A stretch of DNA of 64,000 bases, taken from assembly GCA_964445645.1 (NCBI GenBank), contig CAYULH010000008.1, forward strand, positions 1-64,000. Direction: 5' to 3'. Under the pieces are notes generated by a model. That model ran no database searches and was not told the origin of the DNA. It saw only the letters and a program-made list of their open reading frames with translations. Made by a program: the position numbers and the translations under genes. Below are positions 53,403-61,035 of the stretch, piece after piece; the first letter of the stretch is position 1, and every line of letters begins with the position of its first letter. The stretch is from Aureispira sp964445645 (GTDB lineage: Bacteria > Bacteroidota > Bacteroidia > Chitinophagales > Saprospiraceae).

Positions 53403-54692
53403 ATGCAAGTATTTAAATTTGGTGGTGCATCCATCCAAAACGCCGCTTCTATCAAAAATATTGTTAATATTATTCAACAATATACCAATAACCAACTCTT
53501 GATTGTTGTATCAGCCGCAGGCAAAACCACCAATGCCATGGAGGGCATTTTGCAAGCTTATTGGGAGCGCCAGCCCGATTTGATGCAAGAACGTTTACAA
53601 GCCGTACGCAAGCAGCATGAGCAAATGGTACAGGAGTTGTTTGGGCAAGTGCCCGCTGCCTTACAAAGTGAGCTGCATGATATTTTTATAGATTTAGAAT
53701 GGATATTGGAGGAAGAGCCGCAAGATTCTTATGACTATTTGTACGATCAAATTGTAGGAACAGGAGAATTGCTCTCTACCAATATAGTAGCTGCTTACAT
53801 GCAGCAGCAAGGCTTGCCCACTACTTGGTTGGATGTGCGTGATTGCCTCATGACAGACAATACCTATAGAGATGCAGTGGTGCAGTGGGACGTAACTGAG
53901 CAAGCTATTCAGCAAAGGGTGTTGCCTTTGTTGGAGCAGGGATTGGTGGTGACACAAGGCTTTTTGGGCGGTACTACCGAGAATTTTACGACTACATTGG
54001 GCCGAGAGGGATCAGATTATACTGCCGCTATTTTTTCCTACTGTTTGAATGCCACATCCATGTCTATCTGGAAAGATGTACCGGGGGTGCTGACGGCCGA
54101 TCCACGTTTGTTTGATGATCCTACCTTGCTCCGAGAGTTATCGTACAAAGAGGCCATTGAAATGACCTATTACGGCGCACAAGTAATTCATCCCAAAACC
54201 ATTCGCCCCTTACAGAATAAAAATATTCCGCTACACGTTAAATCTTTTGTAGATCCAGTAGGAACAGGCACTATTATTAGTAATGCTGCTCCCAAACGCT
54301 ATCCGCCTATGTTGGTGGTCAAGCAGCAGCAAGTGTTATTGAGAATGACTTCTAAGGATTTTTATTTTGTTGATGAAGCCAAGTTTGCTAAGTTATTTGA
54401 TGCTTTAGCCAAGCACAGAATCAAGGTCAATATGACTCAAAACACTGCCTTGGCCTTTTCGGTTTGTGTCAATCACGATTCGGATCGCATTGCAGCCTTA
54501 TTGCAAGAATTGGCAGAACAATATGATATTCAGAAAATAGAAGGCCTCAAATTAGTGACCGTACGCCATGGTACCGACGAATTATTAGACAAAATTACCA
54601 ATGACCACCAATTGCTACTAGAAGGAAGAATTGCTAAAACTTCTCAATTATTATTAGAAGAACAAGAGGTATTGGAAGGCATTATACTATAA
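53403..54692 (+). CDS. lysC: Aspartate kinase
   Basis: 429 residues. It phosphorylates aspartate in the first step towards lysine, threonine, methionine and diaminopimelate. The N-terminal kinase motif is VFKFGGASI (the family KFGG), then TTTLGREGSDYTAAIFSYCL, WKDVPGVLTADPRL and YGAQVIHPKT. The C-terminal region (about 300-425) is shorter and more diverged, covering the ACT regulatory domains (VLLRMTSKDFYFVDEAK). No fused homoserine dehydrogenase. Followed after 90 bp by an exported protein gene on the same strand. Confidence 0.95.
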   Translation: MQVFKFGGASIQNAASIKNIVNIIQQYTNNQLLIVVSAAGKTTNAMEGILQAYWERQPDLMQERLQAVRKQHEQMVQELFGQVPAALQSELHDIFIDLEWILEEEPQDSYDYLYDQIVGTGELLSTNIVAAYMQQQGLPTTWLDVRDCLMTDNTYRDAVVQWDVTEQAIQQRVLPLLEQGLVVTQGFLGGTTENFTTTLGREGSDYTAAIFSYCLNATSMSIWKDVPGVLTADPRLFDDPTLLRELSYKEAIEMTYYGAQVIHPKTIRPLQNKNIPLHVKSFVDPVGTGTIISNAAPKRYPPMLVVKQQQVLLRMTSKDFYFVDEAKFAKLFDALAKHRIKVNMTQNTALAFSVCVNHDSDRIAALLQELAEQYDIQKIEGLKLVTVRHGTDELLDKITNDHQLLLEGRIAKTSQLLLEEQEVLEGIIL

Positions 54693-54781
54693 AACGGAAC
54701 TATTTTTGAATAGATACTGCTATTACAGAATAAAACTATAGAACTAGACAACTTCAAATTATTTTATTAATACATCCAACA

Positions 54782-55510
54782 ATGATGAAACAACTCTGCT
54801 TCTCCTTTGTATTGCTTTTAGTGCTTGCCACCCAATCTGTATTCGCTCAAGGCGATAAAACATTGGTCAAAACCATGGATCCCAAAGGGACTTCTATGAT
54901 TGCATTTGACTTTAGAAACCTAGGTATAGAAGCTATGCCTTGGGATGCTGGCTTCATTCGTATAGAATTGGAGATTATGGCCAATTTTCCAGAGCCCGTA
55001 TTGGCCCAATTGGTCAAGGCTGGGCGTTATACCTTGACCTCTTCGGTAGATGGGGAAACATTTAGAATATATGCCGAAAATCTGGAAAAATCCGTCTCTA
55101 TTGGTGGCAAAGACCTAGACGACCATGTTCGTATCTTTATCAAAACCCCTGGGTATTATGGACTAACAGAGGATGGAGTCCTCCAAAAGAACTTTACAGG
55201 GGCAGCAGTAGAAGCATTTGTAGAACGCTCTGAAACCAAAGAAGAAGCGGCTGACATTATCAAAAAAATGCGTCAAATCAAGGATGAAGTGTACATCCAA
55301 TACCGATTTGTGTACACCGAAAAAGGCGCAGGCAATACTAGCCGTACCAACGACCCAGCAGAGGCCAAAGATAAAAGCCGCAGCTCTGCTACTGACGAAA
55401 CAACGGACAAACTAAAAAGCCGGGCATTGCCACCTGATGCCACGCTCCAAGATGTACAAGAACGTTATGGCGATATTATTATTGATGGTGCGGCCTTGGA
55501 TATGGATTAA
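54782..55510 (+). CDS. Exported protein of unknown function, paralog 1
   Basis: 242 residues. Signal peptide (MMKQLCFSFVLLLVLATQSVFAQ; the second Met may be the start). The mature part shares a conserved core with the 60243-60851 product: DKTLVKTMDP, LAQLVKAGRY, NLEKSVSIGGKDLDD, KTPGYYGL, IIKKMRQIKDEV. Beta-rich, slightly like DUF4097-type adhesin folds, but I do not assign a function. It has an extra charged C-terminal 60 residues. It is separated from its paralog by an accessory island of about 4.7 kb. Confidence 0.75.
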   Translation: MMKQLCFSFVLLLVLATQSVFAQGDKTLVKTMDPKGTSMIAFDFRNLGIEAMPWDAGFIRIELEIMANFPEPVLAQLVKAGRYTLTSSVDGETFRIYAENLEKSVSIGGKDLDDHVRIFIKTPGYYGLTEDGVLQKNFTGAAVEAFVERSETKEEAADIIKKMRQIKDEVYIQYRFVYTEKGAGNTSRTNDPAEAKDKSRSSATDETTDKLKSRALPPDATLQDVQERYGDIIIDGAALDMD

Positions 55511-55594
55511 TGTTGCGCTTTAATTGTAAGAATAAAATAGCCCATTGCTGTATAGTGATGGGCTGTTTTATTGTAGGGTGGGCTGTAATATGCC

Positions 55595-55843
55595 TTAAAC
55601 CTGACTACAGGTATGTTGTGTATGTGTTATATTTTTAGAACCTCTACAGGCGGTACAATAACTTTGTGGCCCATCAGGGTTGCTTCTGTTGGCTCGTTTT
55701 GCAGTAGTTCCAAAAGCACTAGGATAATCATAAAATACATGTTCAGAACCATTATCTTGTGAACATTTTGGACAAGATTTTTTAGTTCGATTAGCATTAT
55801 AAACAGATTCTTTTAAAGGTCTATGGCAATTCGTACAATCCAT
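55595..55843 (-). CDS. Small zinc-ribbon protein
   Basis: 82 residues with three CxxC pairs: CTNC (3-6), CPKC (24-27) and CTAC (63-66), plus His residues, enough for one or two Zn2+ sites. The YPSAFGTTAKRANRSNPDGP segment and QSYCTACRG look like a conserved small family, but I cannot name it. No signal peptide. It is the leftmost gene of the accessory island and is on the strand opposite to the restriction genes. Confidence 0.65.
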   Translation of the reverse strand: MDCTNCHRPLKESVYNANRTKKSCPKCSQDNGSEHVFYDYPSAFGTTAKRANRSNPDGPQSYCTACRGSKNITHTQHTCSQV

Positions 55844-55991
55844 TTTTAATCGTTTTGTTTTTTTTAAAATTTATTAATAGCTTAAATGGTAAAAATGTAA
55901 GAAAAGTTCCCTGTACTAAATTTTAGAAAAAAACAAATTGTTTAAAAATAAAAAAAACAAAACAAAAAGATTTTATTTTTTATACCTTAGA

Positions 55992-56242
55992 GGCAGGGCT
56001 GTTAAGTTCTGAAAAAACTAATCTGAATGTTGTCGGAAAAATCCCGAAGGGATGATATTGTTGTAGTAAAATATGCACAACACCAGTTTAAATCCTGAAA
56101 GGATGACATTATTAACCTACAATATAATAATAGCACCCTTTCAGGGTTCAAAAATACGCTTTGTAAACAAAGCTACAATCATTTCATCCCTTCGGGATTC
56201 AACACTCGCATCATCAATAATTAGAACTTAACAGCCCTGCCT
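55992..56242. mobile_element. MITE-like palindromic element, copy 2
   Basis: A 250-bp element with perfect 20-bp terminal inverted repeats (AGGCAGGGCTGTTAAGTTCT at the left, its complement at the right, counting from 55991). The inside repeats ATCCCGAAGGGATGATATT-type motifs in both orientations, forming a long imperfect hairpin. TTAGA occurs directly outside both ends, fitting a 5-bp target-site duplication. It lies 36 bp before the adenine methylase start. It shares ends and internal order with copy 1 at 3943-4193. Confidence 0.85.
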
Positions 56243-56279
56243 TAGAGGCTTATCCAAATTTATCAAAAACGATTTCGTA

Positions 56280-57113
56280 GTGGCAAAAAATAAATTAGTA
56301 GCACCTTTTTTAAAATGGGTTGGAGGAAAACGACAACTCATGACCAGTATAAATCAACACTTTCCAAAGAAAATATCTACTTATTATGAGCCATTTATTG
56401 GAGGTGGAGCCGTGTTGTTTCATCATCAACCCAAAAAAGCAGTCATCAATGATCTCAATACTGAGTTGATAAATGTATATAAGGTGATTCGAGATGCTCC
56501 ACAAGCGTTGATAGAGGATTTAAAACAACACAAAAACGAAGCAGATTATTTTTATGAAATTAGAGCATTGGATCGCACGCCTGAATATTCGGATTTATCG
56601 GACGTAAAAAGGGCTTCGAGGGTGATTTTTCTAAATAAGACTTGTTACAATGGATTGTATCGGGTCAATAATGCTGGCGAATTTAACGCTCCATTTGGTA
56701 AGTACAAGAATCCAAATATTGTTAACGAAGTAACCATCAAAGCCGTTAGCGATTACTTGAATAAGAGCAAGGTAGAAATATTGAATACGGATTATGCAGC
56801 CGTGCTAAAAAATGTAAGAAAAGGAGCCTTTGTATACTTTGATCCGCCTTATCATCCTGTTTCGAAGAGTTCAAATTTTACGGGGTATAATCAAGGCGGT
56901 TTTGGCGAATCGGATCAAGTTAGACTAAGAGATACTTGCAATGCCTTGCATGAGAAAGGGGTGAAATTTCTATTATCCAACTCAGATACGCCACTTATAA
57001 ATGATATTTACAAAGATTATAATATTATGTTGGTTAGAGCTACCCGCTCCATCAACTCCAATGCAAAAAAGCGAGGTGCGATTAATGAGGTATTAATTAA
57101 AAATTATGAGTAG
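56280..57113 (+). CDS. D12-class adenine-N6 DNA methyltransferase
   Basis: 277 residues from a GTG start, where the Dam family N-terminus begins (APFLKWVGGKRQLM). Motif I is YYEPFIGGGAVLFHH for SAM binding, and the catalytic motif is FDPPYHP with DPPY at 188-191. INDLNTELINVYKVIRD and LNKTCYNGLYRVN are conserved in DpnM/Dam-type enzymes, which methylate A in GATC; the site for this enzyme is inferred. Its stop overlaps the start of the next gene by 8 bp, so this is the modification arm of a restriction system. Confidence 0.93.
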   Translation: MAKNKLVAPFLKWVGGKRQLMTSINQHFPKKISTYYEPFIGGGAVLFHHQPKKAVINDLNTELINVYKVIRDAPQALIEDLKQHKNEADYFYEIRALDRTPEYSDLSDVKRASRVIFLNKTCYNGLYRVNNAGEFNAPFGKYKNPNIVNEVTIKAVSDYLNKSKVEILNTDYAAVLKNVRKGAFVYFDPPYHPVSKSSNFTGYNQGGFGESDQVRLRDTCNALHEKGVKFLLSNSDTPLINDIYKDYNIMLVRATRSINSNAKKRGAINEVLIKNYE

Positions 57114-58386
57114 CTCAAAAAACGACTTGGCTTGGCAACAACTCTTTGACAAATACAAAATCATTGATGAGGTAGCAAGCAAGGGGTATTACGAAATAGC
57201 ATCTTCTACTATTAATGAATTTAGAGAAGCTAGATTGATGACCAAGTTTGATTTTAAATCTCAACTTCCAGCTTTGTTTGCCAAGAACAACCTCTCCATA
57301 CTACCCATATCAAGAGGCAATTATGTTATTTCGACCTTTGAGACATTTAAAGAGTTTGACACCAATGAGGTGGAGATCGTACGCATTGAATTTCCCTCTT
57401 TTATCGAAAGTATTGATTATAATACCATCTCTAGCGAATCTACTGCCCTCAACTGCGCCTTTATTGCAGGCATTCTGGAAGATTTTGCAGAGGACGAAGC
57501 CCTAAAACCTACGGTAAACGGTAGAATGAGCTCGGGGCAATTTGATTTTTCGATCCAAACCCAAACCAACCCTCTAAATATAACCGTGGATCGTGCTCAG
57601 TTAGAAATTGATGGCGGCTACGAGGGCGTTCGCTCTTTGAGTTTAATCGAAGCCAAAAACAACCTTTCGAGAGATTTTTTAATCAGGCAGTTGTATTATC
57701 CTTTTCGATTGTGGCAAAACAAAATATCCAAACCTATTCAAAATTTATTTCTAACTTACTCCAATGGTGTTTTTCACTTTAGAGCCTATATTTTTGAGGA
57801 TATAAATAATTACAACTCTATACAATTGGTCAAACAAAAAAAATACATACTATACGATGGCGCAATAAACATGGAAACCATTCAAAGTATATTGCAGGAA
57901 GTAGAAATTGTACCCGAACCCCAACTCCCATTTCCACAAGCAGATGCGTTTGACCGAATTATCAATTTGTGTGAATTGTTGAATGACAATACTTTTTTGA
58001 ATAAAGAGGATATTACAGAGAATTATGATTTTGACCAACGGCAAACCAATTATTACACCGATGCAGCCAGATATTTAGGCTTGATAGACAAAAGAACCGA
58101 AGAAGGAGCAATACGATTTTACCTGTCAGCATCAGGCGAGGATTTATTTAAAAAATCAATCGCAAAACGACAAATAGAATTTGTAAAAGCTATATTAGCA
58201 CATTCCGTATTTAATAGAACATTATCCCTATATCTTGAAAAAGCGAGTGCGCCCAGCAAAGAGGAAATAGTGGCCCTAATGAAATCCTCCAAGCTCTACA
58301 ATATTGATTCTGAATCGACATTCAGAAGAAGAGCTTCCACTATTTCTAGGTGGGTGGATTGGATTTTGAGCCTTATAGAAGAGTAA
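57106..58386 (+). CDS. Putative type II restriction endonuclease
   Basis: 426 residues, start overlapping the methyltransferase gene (ATGAGTAG). A PD-(D/E)XK-like site is visible: QLEIDGGYEGV then SLSLIEAKN, placing Asp169, Glu182 and Lys184 at the expected spacing, preceded by GQFDFSIQT. N-terminal (1-160) and C-terminal (about 280-426, with a winged-helix-like YYTDAARYLGLIDK and STISRWVDWI) parts may bind DNA. I do not recognise a named enzyme. Partnering with the methylase supports the call. Cognate site unknown. Confidence 0.78.
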   Translation: MSSSKNDLAWQQLFDKYKIIDEVASKGYYEIASSTINEFREARLMTKFDFKSQLPALFAKNNLSILPISRGNYVISTFETFKEFDTNEVEIVRIEFPSFIESIDYNTISSESTALNCAFIAGILEDFAEDEALKPTVNGRMSSGQFDFSIQTQTNPLNITVDRAQLEIDGGYEGVRSLSLIEAKNNLSRDFLIRQLYYPFRLWQNKISKPIQNLFLTYSNGVFHFRAYIFEDINNYNSIQLVKQKKYILYDGAINMETIQSILQEVEIVPEPQLPFPQADAFDRIINLCELLNDNTFLNKEDITENYDFDQRQTNYYTDAARYLGLIDKRTEEGAIRFYLSASGEDLFKKSIAKRQIEFVKAILAHSVFNRTLSLYLEKASAPSKEEIVALMKSSKLYNIDSESTFRRRASTISRWVDWILSLIEE

Positions 58387-58399
58387 AAATTAGAACATA

Positions 58400-60112
58400 A
58401 TGAATAGCATAAGAAACACATTAAACAAACCTTATCGAGATTTGATGGGCAATGGCAAAACTTACACCATCCCTAAGTTTCAAAGAGATTATAGCTGGGA
58501 AGAGGAGCAATGGGATGATTTATGGTTAGATATTTTGTCGTTGAGTGAAGGCGAAGACGAGCATTATATGGGCTATTTGGTCTTGCAAACTTCTGACAAT
58601 CAAAAATTCAAGGTAATAGACGGCCAGCAGAGAATTACCACTTTAAGTATTTTAATATTGGCAACGATTAAGTGTTTGGAAGAATTAGTAGAGCAGGCAG
58701 TAGATATGGAGAATAATAAGATTCGCTCGGATGCTTTAAGAGCTACTTATATAGGTGTGTTTAATACGGTAACACTTATTTCTAAGAACAAACTAAAATT
58801 GAATAGGAATGGGGATTATTATTACAGCAATTATTTAGTACCCTTACAAAAGTTGCCTGTTCACAAACGCAATGAATCAGAAAAGAGAATGCGAGACTGT
58901 TTTGTGTGGTATCATAAAACTATCAAAAAAAAGTATACAACAGGCGAAGAACTGGCCGCCTTTATTGAGAGCTTTGTAAACAAACTTTACTTTACGGTAA
59001 TAGAAGTAAACGATACGGTTAATGCTTACAAGGTATTTGAAACACTCAATGCTAGAGGCGTGCAGCTCTCTTCGGCCGATTTGCTCAAAAATTATCTTTT
59101 TTCTATTGTAGACAGTGAGCCTATCGAAGATGCCAGAGATAATATTGACGCACTAGAGCGTTACTGGAGCGAAACCATTACCAAACTAGCCAACAGACGC
59201 ATTGATGACTATTTGAGATACTTTTGGAACAGCAGAAACAAAACAGTGCGTAAAAACCAACTATTCAAAAAGATAAAATCCAGCATAAAAACCTCCCAAC
59301 AAGTGTTTCAATTGCTTCGGGATTTGAGAGACAATGCAGACCTGTATATTGCCATCCAAGAACCGCAACGAGAAATTGACTTTTGGCAATCTGACAATGC
59401 CACAGCATACGCCCAAGCGGTGCAGCCTCTGGCAGAATTAAAATTGTTTAGAGTCAAACAAACCTACTCCTTGTTGTTGACCGCTTATAATAATCTGACA
59501 GACAAACTGTTTGTCAAATTGCTGCAATGCTGCTCTATTATTGCTTTTCGTTATAATGTGATTAGTAAACAAAACCCCAATGACCAAGAAAGAATTTACA
59601 ACGAATTGGCATTGTACATCAAAGAACACCAACAAATTTCCTACTCCAAATTGGCAGAACTCTATATTAGTAAAGAGGATTTTGTCGCTCGAATGAATGG
59701 CATAGAATTTAAGCGAAGCCAGCACAAAATTGTGCGTTATCTATTGGCCAAGCTTGAAGAACAAGCACACAAGCATGAAATTGATTATTCGAGTACCAGC
59801 TATACCCTAGAACACATTTTGCCAGAGAAAACCAGCGAAGCAGCTTGGTCGGGTTTTGAAGATGACGACAAGGATAGATTTATATACAAACTAGGCAATC
59901 TTACCTTATTAGAAAAAAAGAAAAATGAAAAAATAGGAAACGGGGATTATGAGGCAAAGAAGGAAATTTATGAAACTTCTGCTTGCCAGCTCACCCAAAA
60001 TATTCCTACTCATTATGAGCAGTGGGGCCCAGCCGAGCTCAACAGCCGCCAGCAAAAACTAGCCAAACTAGCCGCACAAGCTTGGCGTTCGCAAGAAATA
60101 GAAGCCGTATAA
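58400..60112 (+). CDS. DUF262/DUF1524 GmrSD-like restriction enzyme
   Basis: 570 residues, 13 bp after the restriction gene. N-terminal DUF262 (GmrS-like) has IPKFQRDYSWEEEQWDDL (24-41) and FKVIDGQQRITTLS (near 72), NTP-binding ParB-like motifs. C-terminal DUF1524 (GmrD-like) has LEHILPE with His472 and KLGNLTLLEKKKNEKIGN, a His-Me/HNH nuclease site. Fused GmrSD proteins are type IV systems cutting modified (glucosylated hydroxymethylcytosine) DNA. Position next to a restriction-modification pair indicates a phage-defence island. Confidence 0.9.
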   Translation: MNSIRNTLNKPYRDLMGNGKTYTIPKFQRDYSWEEEQWDDLWLDILSLSEGEDEHYMGYLVLQTSDNQKFKVIDGQQRITTLSILILATIKCLEELVEQAVDMENNKIRSDALRATYIGVFNTVTLISKNKLKLNRNGDYYYSNYLVPLQKLPVHKRNESEKRMRDCFVWYHKTIKKKYTTGEELAAFIESFVNKLYFTVIEVNDTVNAYKVFETLNARGVQLSSADLLKNYLFSIVDSEPIEDARDNIDALERYWSETITKLANRRIDDYLRYFWNSRNKTVRKNQLFKKIKSSIKTSQQVFQLLRDLRDNADLYIAIQEPQREIDFWQSDNATAYAQAVQPLAELKLFRVKQTYSLLLTAYNNLTDKLFVKLLQCCSIIAFRYNVISKQNPNDQERIYNELALYIKEHQQISYSKLAELYISKEDFVARMNGIEFKRSQHKIVRYLLAKLEEQAHKHEIDYSSTSYTLEHILPEKTSEAAWSGFEDDDKDRFIYKLGNLTLLEKKKNEKIGNGDYEAKKEIYETSACQLTQNIPTHYEQWGPAELNSRQQKLAKLAAQAWRSQEIEAV

Positions 60113-60170
60113 AATAAAAAGTTAAAATGTAGCCCTTTGGCAACAAACTTGCTGTTTGTTACAATATTTC

Positions 60171-60205
60171 GTAGCTTTAAGTAGGAGGGCAACTCCCAAA
60201 GCTAC
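60171..60205 (+). repeat. Inverted repeat at the right end of the accessory island
   Basis: GTAGCTTT and AAAGCTAC (8 bp) with an inner GGAG/CTCC pair, followed by TTTG. Just before it lies a second stem, ACAAAC/GTTTGT (about 60142-60160). They sit between the GmrSD-like gene and paralog 2 and could act as a weak terminator. Confidence 0.45.
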
Positions 60206-60242
60206 TTTGAATAAAAATTACAAACAAAAAATAAGAACAACT

Positions 60243-60851
60243 ATGAGACAGTTATTTTTTCTATTTACCTTTTTGGCAATGGGAACTTCTTTGTGGGCAC
60301 AAGATTCTGAAAAGACCTTGGTGAAAACATTGAACCCCGATCAAGCTTCAAACATACACATCAATGTCCGAAACCAAGGCATGGAATCCGAGCAATGGGA
60401 TGAAGGAACCGTTCGTGTACAATTAGAGGTAGAGGCCAATGTTCCTGAAGCTATTTTGGCACAATTGGTCAAGGCAGGACGCTATTCATTGGATGGCAAT
60501 AAGGATGCTGAAACCTACATCGTATCTGCGCCCAACCTAGAAAAAACCATCACTATTGGTGGCAAAGACCTAGAAGAAAAAATTACCGTAAAGGTTCAAA
60601 CCCCCGGTTACTTTGCCTTGAACGACCAAGGAATGTTATCCAAAGAGATTGACGAAACAGTTATTGCTGCTCGCTCCAACAATGCAGAAGAAGCTGCCAA
60701 AATGTTGAAAAAAATGAAACAAATCAAAGAAGATGTAGACATTGAGGTAATGGTAAAATCTACTTCCAGATACAACAAACCAATTGATTTGTCTAAATTC
60801 AAAATCAAAGTAGATGGCGAAGAAATGACCGTAGATCAATTGAAGTTCTAA
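60243..60851 (+). CDS. Exported protein of unknown function, paralog 2
   Basis: 202 residues from the Met at 60243, which begins a clean signal peptide (MRQLFFLFTFLAMGTSLWAQ). The mature part aligns with the 54782 product: EKTLVKTLNP, ILAQLVKAGRYSLD, NLEKTITIGGKDLEE, QTPGYFALNDQG, MLKKMKQIKEDVDI. It lacks the charged tail of paralog 1 and ends in IKVDGEEMTVDQLKF. Probably a former tandem duplicate now split by the defence island. Strong terminator follows. Confidence 0.78.
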   Translation: MRQLFFLFTFLAMGTSLWAQDSEKTLVKTLNPDQASNIHINVRNQGMESEQWDEGTVRVQLEVEANVPEAILAQLVKAGRYSLDGNKDAETYIVSAPNLEKTITIGGKDLEEKITVKVQTPGYFALNDQGMLSKEIDETVIAARSNNAEEAAKMLKKMKQIKEDVDIEVMVKSTSRYNKPIDLSKFKIKVDGEEMTVDQLKF

Positions 60852-60892
60852 TATAGCATAAGAATTATAATAAAGCAAAACTGCTTCAAATG

Positions 60893-60926
60893 CAGCGTTT
60901 AGTTTTGAGCTAAACGCTGTTTTTTT
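60893..60926 (+). terminator. Terminator of paralog 2
   Basis: CAGCGTTTAG pairs perfectly with CTAAACGCTG (10 bp), followed by TTTTTTT. Confidence 0.9.
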
Positions 60927-60959
60927 GTGTTCAAACACCAAAAAATACACGGGACTGTG

Positions 60960-60967
60960 TATCTTTG
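60960..60967 (+). promoter_or_regulatory. -7 element upstream of smc
   Basis: TATCTTTG matches TAnnTTTG 69 bp before the smc start. No -33 box at the usual distance. Confidence 0.35.
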
Positions 60968-61035
60968 AGCCTTTGAAAATTCATGAAAACAAATACTACG
61001 CTTTAGGCGACCAAAGAGAACCAAGGAAGAAATAG

